A DNA stretch of 64,000 nucleotides from Gilvirhabdus luticola (GCF_032583975.1 NZ_JAWHTF010000006.1), one strand, 5' to 3'; positions 1-8,463 are shown, numbered from the stretch's first letter. A program made the numbers and translations. Notes: generated from the letters alone by a model not told the origin.

Positions 1-219
1 ACATATCATGTTGTAGCTGGTGCTGCTGCTTATTCTACAGATTTATCTGATGGGCAAATGATAGAAACAGCTCAAGGTGAATCAATAACTGTTAGTTTAA
101 CAGGTGGTGTATTCATTCAAGATGCAACTGATACAGATGCTCAAGTTACTGCTGCAGATGTAGCAACTAGCAATGGTGTTGTACATATTATAAATAAAGT
201 TCTACTCCCTAGTATATAA
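1..219 (+). CDS. Fasciclin (FAS1) domain protein, C-terminal fragment
   Basis: The reading frame is open from the first base and ends at a TAA, giving the last 72 residues of a protein whose start lies before the window. The visible part has the closing signature of a FAS1 domain: a TYHVVAG segment, an ITV strand, and a final strand of the form NGVVHIINKVLLP at the extreme C-terminus. FAS1 proteins are secreted or surface-anchored and usually mediate adhesion. The family call rests on this terminal motif only, and the number of FAS1 domains cannot be known from here. Two hairpins follow the stop codon. Confidence 0.85.
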   Translation, partial: TYHVVAGAAAYSTDLSDGQMIETAQGESITVSLTGGVFIQDATDTDAQVTAADVATSNGVVHIINKVLLPSI

Positions 220-241
220 TCTATGAAAAAGAGGAGTTAAA

Positions 242-277
242 AATTGCTCTCTTAATGAAATATTTAAGGGAGCAATT
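242..277 (+). terminator. Stem-loop after the FAS1 gene
   Basis: A 14-bp stem (arms 242-255 and 264-277, 8-base loop) begins about 20 bases after the FAS1 stop. Its one non-Watson-Crick pair is G-U when read as plus-strand RNA but would be A-C on the minus strand, so it probably acts in plus-strand transcripts. No U-run follows; the downstream bases are A-rich. It may be an mRNA 3' end or stabiliser rather than a classic rho-independent terminator. Confidence 0.5.
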
Positions 278-321
278 AAAAAAATAAAATTAAAAAATTT
301 GAATTAGTTTTAGTTGGTTGG

Positions 322-350
322 TTTGTTATGTAAGTCGATAACTATATTTG
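322..350 (+). promoter_or_regulatory. Promoter of the carotenoid operon
   Basis: TTTG at 322-325 and TATATTTG at 343-350 are separated by 17 bases, matching the Bacteroidota consensus TTTG-N17-23-TAnnTTTG. Transcription would start near 356, giving a leader of about 33 bases before crtI. The -7 box lies in the loop of the 330-362 palindrome. This is inference from sequence only. Confidence 0.7.
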
Positions 351-362
351 TTATCGGCTTAC
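330..362 (+). repeat. Inverted repeat enclosing the crtI -7 box
   Basis: Arms 330-342 and 350-362 pair over 13 bp with one G-U that is stable only as plus-strand RNA. The 7-base loop and first arm base carry the TATATTTG box. It may be a second terminator hairpin for the upstream FAS1 gene, or an operator over the crtI promoter. The wobble polarity favours an RNA role. Confidence 0.55.
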
Positions 363-388
363 TTAATTCATAATATTATAAACTTTTT

Positions 389-1855
389 ATGAATACTCAA
401 AAAATTGTTATCATAGGTTCAGGTTTCTCCTCGCTTTCAGCTTCATGCTATCTAGCAAAAAAGGGGTTTGATGTTACCATTCTGGAAAAAAATAGTACAG
501 TTGGTGGTCGCGCAAGACAATTTAAAAAAGAAGGGTTTGTGTTTGATATCGGTCCGACATTTTACTGGATGCCAGACGTTTTTGAAAAATTTTTTAGTGA
601 CTTTAATAAAACTACTCAAGACTATTACAATCTAAACAAATTAAATCCTGCATATCAAATATATTTCGGAAAAAAAGATTCAATCTCTATTGCAGATAAT
701 TTTGAAGACATTAAAAAAACCTTTGAAAAAATTGAAAAAGGAAGTGGTGAAAAACTTCAACAATTTATTAATAAAGCAAATATTAACTACAACATAGCCA
801 TTAAAGATTTAGTCTATAAACCTGGTGAACATGTTTTTGAAATTATTAACAAAAAAACCTTTTTTAAATTATATGAGTTTATATTAACCATTAAAAAACA
901 GGTTTCAGGATATGTCAAAAACAAAAAACTTCAAAAAATATTAGAATTTCCTGTGCTCTTTCTTGGGGCCAAACCAAGCAACACACCTTCATTCTATAAC
1001 TTTATGAATTATGCCGATTTTAAATTAGGCACTTGGCATCCTCAAGGTGGCATGTATGAAGTTGTAAAAGCTATGACCACATTGGCTAAAAGTTTAGGCG
1101 TAAAGATTATAACTAATAGTGAAGTAAGATATATTGAAATAGAGGATAAAAAAGCAAGAGGTGTCAAAACTTTTAATGATTTTTATTCTTGTGACATCTT
1201 ACTAAGTGGTGCCGATTATCATCATACAGAAACTTTACTGCCAAAACAATTAAGACAATATTCTGAAACCTACTGGGATAAAAAAACCTTTGCGCCTTCT
1301 GCACTTCTATTCTATGTAGGATTCAACAAAAAAATTGATAATGTTTCACATCATACTTTGTTTTTTGATACCGATTTTGAAGCACACGCCAAAACAATCT
1401 ATGATACCAAAGAATGGGCCAAAAAACCACTGTTCTATGCTAGTTTTCCAAGTATAACTGATGTATCAGCTGCTCCAAAAGACAAAGAAGCAGGTATTTT
1501 TTTAATTCCTATTGCTCCAGATTCCGAAGATAAACCAGAAATAAGAGAACATTATTTTAATCAGCTTATAGAACGAATCGAAAACATAACAGGAGAATCT
1601 TTAAAAAACAGCATCCTATTTAAAGAGTCATATTGTGTGAAAGACTTTAAAGACGATTACAATTCTTATAAAGGTAATGCCTATGGTTTAGCAAATACAC
1701 TTTCCCAAACGCATGTGTTAAGACCAAATCTAAAAAGTAGTAAAGTAGAAAATTTATATCTTTGCGGCCAGCTCACTGTTCCTGGACCTGGTGTGCCACC
1801 ATCTATAATATCTGGAAAAATTGTTAGCGAATTAATATTGAAATATTCAGCATAA
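389..1855 (+). CDS. crtI: Phytoene desaturase CrtI
   Basis: This is a 488-residue FAD-dependent desaturase that converts phytoene to lycopene at the membrane. An N-terminal Rossmann motif begins at residue 8 (IIGSGFSSL), with Ser in place of the third glycine. An ILEKN acidic strand end and a GGRA motif follow. The C-terminal CrtI signature includes LYLCGQLTVPGPGVPPSI and a final SGK. Length is normal for bacterial CrtI. It is first in a tight plus-strand operon, with crtB starting 3 bases after its stop. The ATG at 389 is the only sensible start ahead of the FAD motif. The four-gene order and product set suggest a zeaxanthin pathway; no geranylgeranyl diphosphate synthase gene is in the window. 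Confidence 0.95.
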   Translation: MNTQKIVIIGSGFSSLSASCYLAKKGFDVTILEKNSTVGGRARQFKKEGFVFDIGPTFYWMPDVFEKFFSDFNKTTQDYYNLNKLNPAYQIYFGKKDSISIADNFEDIKKTFEKIEKGSGEKLQQFINKANINYNIAIKDLVYKPGEHVFEIINKKTFFKLYEFILTIKKQVSGYVKNKKLQKILEFPVLFLGAKPSNTPSFYNFMNYADFKLGTWHPQGGMYEVVKAMTTLAKSLGVKIITNSEVRYIEIEDKKARGVKTFNDFYSCDILLSGADYHHTETLLPKQLRQYSETYWDKKTFAPSALLFYVGFNKKIDNVSHHTLFFDTDFEAHAKTIYDTKEWAKKPLFYASFPSITDVSAAPKDKEAGIFLIPIAPDSEDKPEIREHYFNQLIERIENITGESLKNSILFKESYCVKDFKDDYNSYKGNAYGLANTLSQTHVLRPNLKSSKVENLYLCGQLTVPGPGVPPSIISGKIVSELILKYSA

Positions 1856-1858
1856 AAA

Positions 1859-2695
1859 ATGAAAGCGTTATTTGATACATCCAGTCTTAAGTGTAGCAAA
1901 ATTGTTACTAATTCTTACAGTACTTCGTTTTCTTTAGGAATCAAATTATTTGCTCCTTCAATTCGCCCACATATCTATGCAATATATGGATTTGTAAGGT
2001 ATGCAGATGAAATCGTAGACACTTTCCATGAATATAATCAAGAAGATTTATTCTATGATTTTGTAGATGATTACAACAAAGCACTTCATCAAAAAATTAG
2101 TTTAAATCCAATAATAAATTCATTTCAACATGTAGTTCATAAATTCAACCTTTATGAATATACGGCAGACTTTTTAAAAAGAATGGAAGCCGATTTAAAA
2201 GTATCTACCTACACTACAAAAGAAGATTATGAAAATTATATTTACGGCTCTGCAGATGTTGTAGGCTTAATGTGTTTGCGCGTTTTTGTAAATAATAATG
2301 AAGAAAAATTCAATAAGTTAAGAGCATCAGCCAGATATCTAGGTTCAGCATTTCAAAAAGTAAACTTTTTACGCGACATTAAAGCTGATACTGAATATTT
2401 AGGGCGTTCTTATTTTCCAAATCTGACATTTCAAACCCTTAATAATTCTAATAAAGAAGACATCATTGCAGATATTGAAAAAGATTTAAAAGAAGCTTAC
2501 AAAGGTATAATTCAATTACCATTAGAAAGTAGATTAGGTGTATATATTGCTTACAGATATTATTCAAAACTACTTAAAAAACTTAAAAATGCCGATGCAC
2601 AAAAAATACTTAATGGACGTGTTAGAGTTTCGAATGGATTAAAGTTATTTATACTTACTAAATCGTATATTAGATATAAATTAAATGCTTTGTGA
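1859..2695 (+). CDS. crtB: Phytoene synthase CrtB
   Basis: The 278-residue protein condenses two geranylgeranyl diphosphates to phytoene, the first committed carotenoid step. It belongs to the squalene/phytoene synthase family. Both aspartate-rich Mg-diphosphate sites are visible: D50xxxD54 in YADEIVD and D173xxxD177 in LRDIKAD. A central YIYGSADVVGLM segment is typical of the fold. It starts 3 bases after the crtI stop, which suggests translational coupling, and crtZ follows 31 bases downstream. No features suggest a diapophytoene or squalene variant, though that cannot be fully excluded by eye. Confidence 0.95.
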   Translation: MKALFDTSSLKCSKIVTNSYSTSFSLGIKLFAPSIRPHIYAIYGFVRYADEIVDTFHEYNQEDLFYDFVDDYNKALHQKISLNPIINSFQHVVHKFNLYEYTADFLKRMEADLKVSTYTTKEDYENYIYGSADVVGLMCLRVFVNNNEEKFNKLRASARYLGSAFQKVNFLRDIKADTEYLGRSYFPNLTFQTLNNSNKEDIIADIEKDLKEAYKGIIQLPLESRLGVYIAYRYYSKLLKKLKNADAQKILNGRVRVSNGLKLFILTKSYIRYKLNAL

Positions 2696-2726
2696 AATCT
2701 TATAAAATGCTTATATTAATAACTAT

Positions 2727-3182
2727 ATGAAGATTTTCCTATACATAATAATTACACTAGGCACTTTTACACTTATGGAAGTGATTACCTGGCTAACCCA
2801 CAAGTATGTTATGCATGGTTTTTTATGGTATTTGCACGAAGACCATCACCAGCCAAAATATCCTAACGGATTTGAAAAGAATGACTCATTCTTTGTCATT
2901 TTTGCCGCACCAAGCATCGTATTGTTTTACTTTGGAGCCATTCCAAATTTAAATTTTTTGTTTTTTATTGGTTTAGGAATTTTGTTTTACGGTATTACCT
3001 ATTTTTTAGTCCATGACGTATTAATTCATCAACGTTTTAAATGGTTTAAAAGCACCAAAAACAAATTTCTATTAGCCTTACGGAAGGCTCACAAAGTGCA
3101 TCATAAACATTTGGATAAACATGATGGTGAATGTTTTGGGATGTTATATGTTCCAAAAAAATATCACAAACAATATAAATAA
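2727..3182 (+). CDS. crtZ: Beta-carotene hydroxylase CrtZ
   Basis: This 151-residue integral membrane di-iron hydroxylase converts beta-carotene to zeaxanthin by adding 3-hydroxyl groups to both rings. The full histidine set of the fatty-acid-hydroxylase superfamily is present: H25 and H30 (HKYVMH), H37xxH40H41 (HEDHH), H96 and H101, and H122xxH125H126 (HKVHH). Three or four hydrophobic segments surround them. Length matches bacterial CrtZ. The lycopene cyclase gene begins 2 bases after its stop, so the two are probably co-translated. Confidence 0.93.
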   Translation: MKIFLYIIITLGTFTLMEVITWLTHKYVMHGFLWYLHEDHHQPKYPNGFEKNDSFFVIFAAPSIVLFYFGAIPNLNFLFFIGLGILFYGITYFLVHDVLIHQRFKWFKSTKNKFLLALRKAHKVHHKHLDKHDGECFGMLYVPKKYHKQYK

Positions 3183-3184
3183 GG

Positions 3185-3874
3185 ATGAAACCTTATACCT
3201 ATTTATTAGTTAATTTAACGTGTTTCATTATTCCCTTTTTAGCTAGTTTTTACCCAAAACATGCTTTTTACAAAAACTGGAAACCTTTTTTTAAAGCCAA
3301 TATAATTGTTGCATTTCTATTTATAATATGGGATTATTTATTTACTAGAGCAGGTGTTTGGGGATTTAATCCGGAGTATTTATCAGGCTTTTATATTACC
3401 AATTTACCCATAGAAGAAATTTTATTTTTCTTTTGTATTCCATATGCATGCGTATTTACCTATTTTGCTTTTCAGTTTCTTATAAAAAAGAATCCTTTTC
3501 AAAGCATTCATAAGGTAATAACCTATTCAATTATTGCTTTTTTATTAATTGTGGGCTTATTAAATTTCAATAAACTATACACTTCAATTACATTTATTAG
3601 TTTGTGTATATTATTGATCATTTTTAAACTTAAAAAGATAAATTTATCTTATCACTATTTAAGTTATTTATTTATTTTACCTTTCTTCTTTATTAGTAAT
3701 GGTATTTTAACCGGAAGTTTTCTTGTCGATCCTATTGTTTGGTATAATGATGCTGAAAATCTAGGGTTTAGAATCATTAACATTCCTATTGAAGACATGG
3801 TATACGGAATGCTACTTGTTTTTTTAAATATTGAAATGTTTGAATATTTTAAATCAATTCATAAAAAGTCTTAA
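3185..3874 (+). CDS. crtYcd: Lycopene cyclase, fused CrtYc-CrtYd type
   Basis: The 229-residue, highly hydrophobic protein carries two copies of the lycopene cyclase domain otherwise encoded by separate crtYc and crtYd genes in actinobacteria. The paired acidic motifs are visible: PIEE at residues 75-78 and PIED at 201-204, each in a membrane helix preceded by an aromatic GVWGFNP-like or GSFLVDPIVWY segment. It should close both ends of lycopene to beta-carotene, supplying CrtZ. This fusion, not flavoprotein CrtY, is usual in marine flavobacteria. Its TAA shares the palindrome TTAA with the stop of convergent clpX. The precise gene symbol varies between databases. Confidence 0.88.
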   Translation: MKPYTYLLVNLTCFIIPFLASFYPKHAFYKNWKPFFKANIIVAFLFIIWDYLFTRAGVWGFNPEYLSGFYITNLPIEEILFFFCIPYACVFTYFAFQFLIKKNPFQSIHKVITYSIIAFLLIVGLLNFNKLYTSITFISLCILLIIFKLKKINLSYHYLSYLFILPFFFISNGILTGSFLVDPIVWYNDAENLGFRIINIPIEDMVYGMLLVFLNIEMFEYFKSIHKKS

Positions 3875-5103
3875 GAAACAGCTTTTAGCTTTTTTAAAGT
3901 AGATTTTGTAAGCTTTTCTTCGGCATATACTTTTGTAACTTTCAATACTTTTTCGTCGTTGCTTGGCATCTCAAACATGGCATCGGTTAAAATTTCTTCA
4001 CATAAAGAGCGCAATCCTCTGGCACCAAGCTTATATTCAATAGCTTTCTCTACTATATAATCTAAAGCTCCATCTGTAATACTAAAATCAACTTCATCCA
4101 TTTCAAACAGCTTTTTATACTGCTTTATAATGGCGTTTTTTGGTTCGGTTAGAATGGCGCGTAAAGTGCTTGCGTCTAAAGGGTCCATATATGTTAACAC
4201 TGGTAAACGACCAATAATTTCTGGAATTAAACCAAAATCCTTTAAATCCTTCGGAATGATATATTGCAATAAATTATCATGATCTACAACGTCATCAGAT
4301 ATAGAAGCACTATATCCAACAGCTTGCATGTTCAAGCGTTTGGAAATTACTTTTTCAATACCATCAAAAGCACCTCCAGCAATAAATAAAATGTTTTCTG
4401 TATTAACTTCAATGAATTTTTGATCTGGGTGCTTTCTTCCTCCTTTTGGTGGTACGTTAACAACAGTTCCTTCCAATAATTTCAACAATGCTTGTTGTAC
4501 ACCTTCTCCAGAAACATCTCGTGTAATAGAAGGATTATCACTTTTACGAGCAATTTTATCTATCTCATCTATGAAGACAATACCTTTTTCGGCTTTCTCT
4601 AAATTATAGTCTGCTGCTTGTAATAATCTTGTTAAGATACTCTCAACATCTTCACCTACATAACCAGCTTCCGTCAAAACTGTAGCGTCTACAATAGCTA
4701 AAGGAACGTTTAACATCTTTGCAACCGTCTTGGCCATTAAGGTTTTACCAGTACCTGTTTGACCCACCATTATGATATTACTTTTTTGAATTTCAATATC
4801 ATCTTTTGTAATTGGTTGTAATAATCTTTTGTAATGATTATAAACAGCAACTGACATTACCTTTTTGGTAGCTTCCTGCCCAATAATATATTGATCTAAA
4901 AATGCTTTAATTTGTTGAGGTTTGCGAAGTTTTAATTCGGCCGCCAAATCTGTATTATCTCCTTGCTTAGATTCTTCTATAACTATACCATGTGCCTGTT
5001 CAATGCATCTATCACAAATATGTGCGTCTAAACCAGCAATTAATAAATTGGTTTCTGGCTTTTTTCTTCCACAAAATGAACATTCTAATTCTTCCTTTGC
5101 CAT
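3871..5103 (-). CDS. clpX: ATP-dependent Clp protease ATP-binding subunit ClpX
   Basis: This 410-residue AAA+ unfoldase feeds substrates to ClpP. The N-terminal zinc-binding domain has C8, C11, C30 and C33. Walker A is GQTGTGKT at residues 114-121 and Walker B is IVFIDEID at 175-182. The pore-loop GYVGED motif and a C-terminal small domain with ARGLR follow. Length is normal. The gene is 27 bases downstream of clpP, in the common order tig-clpP-clpX. Its stop overlaps that of the convergent lycopene cyclase gene by four bases, leaving no room for an intergenic terminator. Confidence 0.97.
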   Translation of the reverse strand: MAKEELECSFCGRKKPETNLLIAGLDAHICDRCIEQAHGIVIEESKQGDNTDLAAELKLRKPQQIKAFLDQYIIGQEATKKVMSVAVYNHYKRLLQPITKDDIEIQKSNIIMVGQTGTGKTLMAKTVAKMLNVPLAIVDATVLTEAGYVGEDVESILTRLLQAADYNLEKAEKGIVFIDEIDKIARKSDNPSITRDVSGEGVQQALLKLLEGTVVNVPPKGGRKHPDQKFIEVNTENILFIAGGAFDGIEKVISKRLNMQAVGYSASISDDVVDHDNLLQYIIPKDLKDFGLIPEIIGRLPVLTYMDPLDASTLRAILTEPKNAIIKQYKKLFEMDEVDFSITDGALDYIVEKAIEYKLGARGLRSLCEEILTDAMFEMPSNDEKVLKVTKVYAEEKLTKSTLKKLKAVS

Positions 5104-5130
5104 TATATTTAGTTTTTACAGAACTTTAGT

Positions 5131-5805
5131 TTAGTCCCGAGATAAAATCTCATCAATCATTCCGTATTCTTTGGCTTTATCAGCCTTCATCCAATAATCT
5201 CTATCACTATCTTCATAAACTTTGTCGTAACTCTGGCCAGAATGCTTACTAATAATTCTATAAAGTTCTTCCTTTAAAATCAATATTTCTCTTGCAGTAA
5301 TTTCAATATCACTGGCTTGCCCTTGAGCTCCGCCTAAAGGTTGATGTATCATGACACGAGAATGCGTCAATCCACTTCTCTTTCCTTTTTTTCCTGCACA
5401 CAATAACACTGCTCCCATAGATGCTGCCATACCAGTACATATTGTTGCAACATCAGGTTTTATAAACTGCATAGTATCATAAATTCCTAATCCTGCATAT
5501 ACACTTCCTCCAGGCGAGTTGATATAAATCTGTATATCTTTTGAAGAGTCCGTGCTCTCTAAAAATAACAACTGTGCTTGTATAATATTTGCAACTTGAT
5601 CATTAATTGCTGTACCCATAAAAATGATGCGATCCATCATTAAACGAGAAAACACATCAAAGATTGCAATATTCATTTGGCGCTCCTCAATAATATTCGG
5701 AGTAAGGCTTGTTGGATACATACTACTAATTATCTTGTTGTAATAAGTACTACTAATCCCTTGATCTTTTATAGCGAATTTTTCAAATTCTTTGGCGTAA
5801 TCCAT
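5131..5805 (-). CDS. clpP: ATP-dependent Clp protease proteolytic subunit ClpP
   Basis: This 224-residue serine peptidase forms the ClpP tetradecamer that works with ClpX. The catalytic triad is visible: S129 in GMAASMGA, H154 in VMIHQPLGG and D203 in DRDYWM. The N-terminus is about 25 residues longer than in E. coli, consistent with a propeptide as in many Bacteroidota. It lies between tig and clpX on the minus strand, separated from tig by a hairpin and from clpX by only 27 bases. Confidence 0.97.
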   Translation of the reverse strand: MDYAKEFEKFAIKDQGISSTYYNKIISSMYPTSLTPNIIEERQMNIAIFDVFSRLMMDRIIFMGTAINDQVANIIQAQLLFLESTDSSKDIQIYINSPGGSVYAGLGIYDTMQFIKPDVATICTGMAASMGAVLLCAGKKGKRSGLTHSRVMIHQPLGGAQGQASDIEITAREILILKEELYRIISKHSGQSYDKVYEDSDRDYWMKADKAKEYGMIDEILSRD

Positions 5806-5831
5806 ATTTTGTATTTAAATACTGTGATAAA

Positions 5832-5868
5832 ATTTAGGCGTAAAATTATAAAAATTAAACGCCTAAAT
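5832..5868 (-). terminator. Hairpin between tig and clpP
   Basis: Perfect 10-bp arms (5832-5841 and 5859-5868, GGCG core) flank a 17-base A+T loop. Read on the minus strand the stem is followed by TTTTAT, so it may terminate or attenuate tig transcription ahead of clpPX. No clear TAnnTTTG box was found for clpP, so partial read-through from tig is plausible. Confidence 0.6.
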
Positions 5869-5899
5869 ATAATGATTTATTCTTTATGTGATAAAAAGT

Positions 5900-7228
5900 C
5901 TATTTATCGCCGTAGACGTCTTTTACAAAGTTTTCATAAGTAACTTCTTTGCCTTTTATGTTTGCCTTTTCTTTATATAATTGAAGAAGTTTTTGGCTAA
6001 CCAATTGCTCTGATATTCTTCTAGCTTCCTCATTGTTTGATAAAATACGTGCCACAATATCATCCAATTCTTTATCTAAAGGGTCTAGTTGTCCAAATTG
6101 TGCCATTTGAATTCTAACCATATTTCTAGCATGATCTTTTATGTCATCAAGTGTAATTTGAATATTGTTTTCAGTAATCAATTTTCCTTCAATCAATTGA
6201 TACCGTAAACTTTTTTCAGACTTTTCGTATTCTTCTTTTGCTTGTGCTTCATCTAATGGTTTTTCTCCAGCCGTTTGCATCCATTTTTGTAAAAATTCTA
6301 CTGGAAGATCGAATTTCGTATTCTCAACCAAAAATTCGGTTACATCATTCAAAAGTTTTTGATCTGATTGTTGAATAAATTGCTTTTCAGCATCCTCCTT
6401 AATTTTTGTTTTCAGTTCTGTTGCAGTAGTTACAGTACCTTTACCAAACAGCTTATCAAATAGATCTTGATCTAAATCTGCAAGTTCTCTTTTATTTATT
6501 TCAGTTATAGTAAATGTAACTTCAATATCTAACCCATGAACATCATCATGACCTAATTTTAAGGCGTGCATCAATTCATGATCATCGCCATACAAACCTT
6601 TTGTCTTTAATGAAATGACATCACCAACTTTTGCACCAACAAATTTCTTTTCAGTTGTTTTGCCTTTAAATTTATCCAGAGTTAAACTTACAGTGTTATC
6701 TATTTCCTTTTCTTCATTTTTAAAAGTTCCAGTTATTTCACTGTCTTTTGCAACAACATCTTGAGATACCAATTTACCATATTGCTTTTGAATGCGTTCT
6801 ACTTGCTCATCAATCATTTTCTTATCTGCAACAATAGTATAATGCGTGATTGGTTTTTTAAAGTTTAAATCCACATCAAATTCTGGTGTTAAACCCAATT
6901 CAAACTCAAAAGAAAACTCTTCAGAATCCCAATCTATGGCATCTTGAGGTTTTGGTAATGGTTGCCCTAAAACATCTAACTTCTCTTCAGTCAAATATTT
7001 ATTTAAAGCATCTTGTAATAACTTGTTTACCTCATCAACTAAAACTGCTTTTCCATATTGCTTCTTTACCATTCCCATTGGCACATGACCTTTTCTAAAG
7101 CCAGGAATATTAGCTGTTTTACGATAATCTGATAAGATTTTTTCAACTTTATCACTATAGTCTTCCTTTGCAATTTCTACTTTAACAACAGCGTTTAAAG
7201 TATCTATGTTTTCTCTTGTTATATTCAT
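5900..7228 (-). CDS. tig: Trigger factor
   Basis: This 442-residue ribosome-associated chaperone has the three-part trigger factor layout. The N-terminal ribosome-binding domain carries a PGFRKGHVP signature, close to the family GFRxGKxP motif. A degenerate FKBP-like peptidyl-prolyl isomerase domain occupies the middle (about residues 150-245). A helical C-terminal substrate-binding domain follows, rich in charged residues. Length is normal. It heads the minus-strand tig-clpP-clpX cluster and has its own promoter in the preceding intergenic region, set in the loop of an upstream terminator. Confidence 0.95.
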   Translation of the reverse strand: MNITRENIDTLNAVVKVEIAKEDYSDKVEKILSDYRKTANIPGFRKGHVPMGMVKKQYGKAVLVDEVNKLLQDALNKYLTEEKLDVLGQPLPKPQDAIDWDSEEFSFEFELGLTPEFDVDLNFKKPITHYTIVADKKMIDEQVERIQKQYGKLVSQDVVAKDSEITGTFKNEEKEIDNTVSLTLDKFKGKTTEKKFVGAKVGDVISLKTKGLYGDDHELMHALKLGHDDVHGLDIEVTFTITEINKRELADLDQDLFDKLFGKGTVTTATELKTKIKEDAEKQFIQQSDQKLLNDVTEFLVENTKFDLPVEFLQKWMQTAGEKPLDEAQAKEEYEKSEKSLRYQLIEGKLITENNIQITLDDIKDHARNMVRIQMAQFGQLDPLDKELDDIVARILSNNEEARRISEQLVSQKLLQLYKEKANIKGKEVTYENFVKDVYGDK

Positions 7229-7246
7229 TCTATTTTGACATAAAAA

Positions 7247-7281
7247 TTGGGTTGCAAAAATATAACTTTTTCACAACCCAA
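7247..7281 (-). terminator. Terminator of the holin-like gene
   Basis: Arms TTGGGTTG/CAACCCAA (7247-7254 and 7274-7281) enclose a 19-base loop. On the minus strand the second arm is followed directly by TTTTTAT, a rho-independent layout for the upstream membrane-protein gene. The loop contains the tig -7 box. Confidence 0.6.
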
Positions 7282-7285
7282 CAAA
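7255..7285 (-). promoter_or_regulatory. tig promoter
   Basis: On the minus strand, TTTG (complement of 7282-7285) is followed after 19 bases by TATTTTTG (complement of 7255-7262), an excellent Bacteroidota promoter. The start codon lies 27 bases beyond the box, so a leader of about 20 bases is expected. Confidence 0.72.
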
Positions 7286-7308
7286 GTTTTAAGTTATTGT
7301 ATTTCAGC

Positions 7309-7656
7309 TTATTTTTTATCTTCCTTTAATAACGTATGAAGTATGGACTGTAATATAGTAAGTAGAATACTAAAAAGTAGTGCTATCCAGAAATTTGCAA
7401 CAGAAAATCCATCAACAAGTTTGTCTGCCAACAATATTATTAAGGCATTAATGACAAACAAGAACAAGCCTAAAGTTAAGATAGTTGCAGGCAATGTGAA
7501 AATTACCAATATTGGTTTCACTACTAAATTTAATATTGCTAAAACTACTGCGACTATAATAGCAGTAACGTAGCTATCTACATGAACGCCAGTTAATATT
7601 TTTGCCAAAATAACCACAGCTAATGCGTTTAATAAAAGTCGAATAATGAGATTCAT
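7309..7656 (-). CDS. Phage-holin-family-4 fold membrane protein (YvlD-like)
   Basis: The 115-residue protein is almost entirely hydrophobic, with four predicted membrane helices and a short charged tail ending EDKK. The pattern AVVLAILNLVVKPILVIFTLP followed by a LGLFLFVINALII segment is that of the phage_holin_4_2 (PF04020) family, widespread in bacterial chromosomes without phage. Function is unknown; members may affect envelope stress. There is no prophage context here: tig lies downstream and a hydrolase gene upstream. The call is by family resemblance. Confidence 0.8.
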   Translation of the reverse strand: MNLIIRLLLNALAVVILAKILTGVHVDSYVTAIIVAVVLAILNLVVKPILVIFTLPATILTLGLFLFVINALIILLADKLVDGFSVANFWIALLFSILLTILQSILHTLLKEDKK

Positions 7657-7698
7657 AGTAAAAGGGTTAATTAGTTAGATATGTTAAATGTACAAAAT

Positions 7699-8463
7699 TC
7701 ATTTAACGAACGCCATTACGCTTTGAAAAAAATCTTTTGGGTTTTCTGCATGTAACCAATGTCCTGCATTAGGAATAGTTATAATTTGAGCGTTTGGAAA
7801 ATGTTTCTTTATTAAAGTCTTGTCTTGATCTACAATGTATTCAGATTTTGCGCCTTTTAAAAATAAAGTTTTTCCTTGAAATTCAGTATACATTGGTAAT
7901 TCTTCTCCAATTCCAGAATCGTTTTCTTTTAAAACATCGAGATTGATTCGAAGATCCAATTTTCCTTTTTCTTTCCAATACAGATTTTTAAGTAAAAACT
8001 GTCTAATACCAAATTCTGGAATATAATCTTGCAATATTTTATCTGCTTCACCTCTACTTGATATTTGATCAAAATTTAAAGCACTTAAGCCATCTAAAAT
8101 ATCTTTATGGTGCCCTGGATAATACCTTGGCGAAATATCTGCTATAATAAGTTTAGATACCATTTCTGGGTGTTCTACCGCAAAAAGCATGGCGGCTTTT
8201 CCACCCATGGAATGTCCGAGAAGTATTATATTATTAAGTTTATGAGTTTCACAGTACATTTTTAAGTCATCAGACAAAACTTGATAATTAAACTCTTCAT
8301 CATGAAAGCTATGACCATGGTTACGCTGATCTACCAAATGCACCTGATATCCTTCATCACTAAATTGTTTACCAAGAGTTTTCCAGTTATCGCCCATACC
8401 TAGGAAGCCATGAAGTATTACAAATGCTGGACCTTCTCCAATAATATTAGAATGTAAAAGCAT
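7699..8463 (-). CDS. Alpha/beta hydrolase, YbfF-like esterase
   Basis: This 254-residue cytoplasmic alpha/beta hydrolase has an oxyanion HGFLG motif at residues 18-22, a nucleophile elbow GHSMGG with S85, and a C-terminal catalytic histidine in NAGHWLH (H235). The DQRNHGHS stretch after strand beta-4 is typical of the YbfF/ABHD11 group of small esterases. The natural substrate is unknown. Its ATG shares one base with the pdxJ stop (TAATG on the minus strand), so it is translationally coupled to pdxJ. No link to vitamin B6 chemistry is evident beyond this coupling. Confidence 0.88.
   Translation of the reverse strand: MLLHSNIIGEGPAFVILHGFLGMGDNWKTLGKQFSDEGYQVHLVDQRNHGHSFHDEEFNYQVLSDDLKMYCETHKLNNIILLGHSMGGKAAMLFAVEHPEMVSKLIIADISPRYYPGHHKDILDGLSALNFDQISSRGEADKILQDYIPEFGIRQFLLKNLYWKEKGKLDLRINLDVLKENDSGIGEELPMYTEFQGKTLFLKGAKSEYIVDQDKTLIKKHFPNAQIITIPNAGHWLHAENPKDFFQSVMAFVK

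Noticed and set aside
7309..7656. Prophage remnant, suggested by the holin-family gene
   Set aside because: The family is common in bacterial chromosomes and no phage gene lies nearby.
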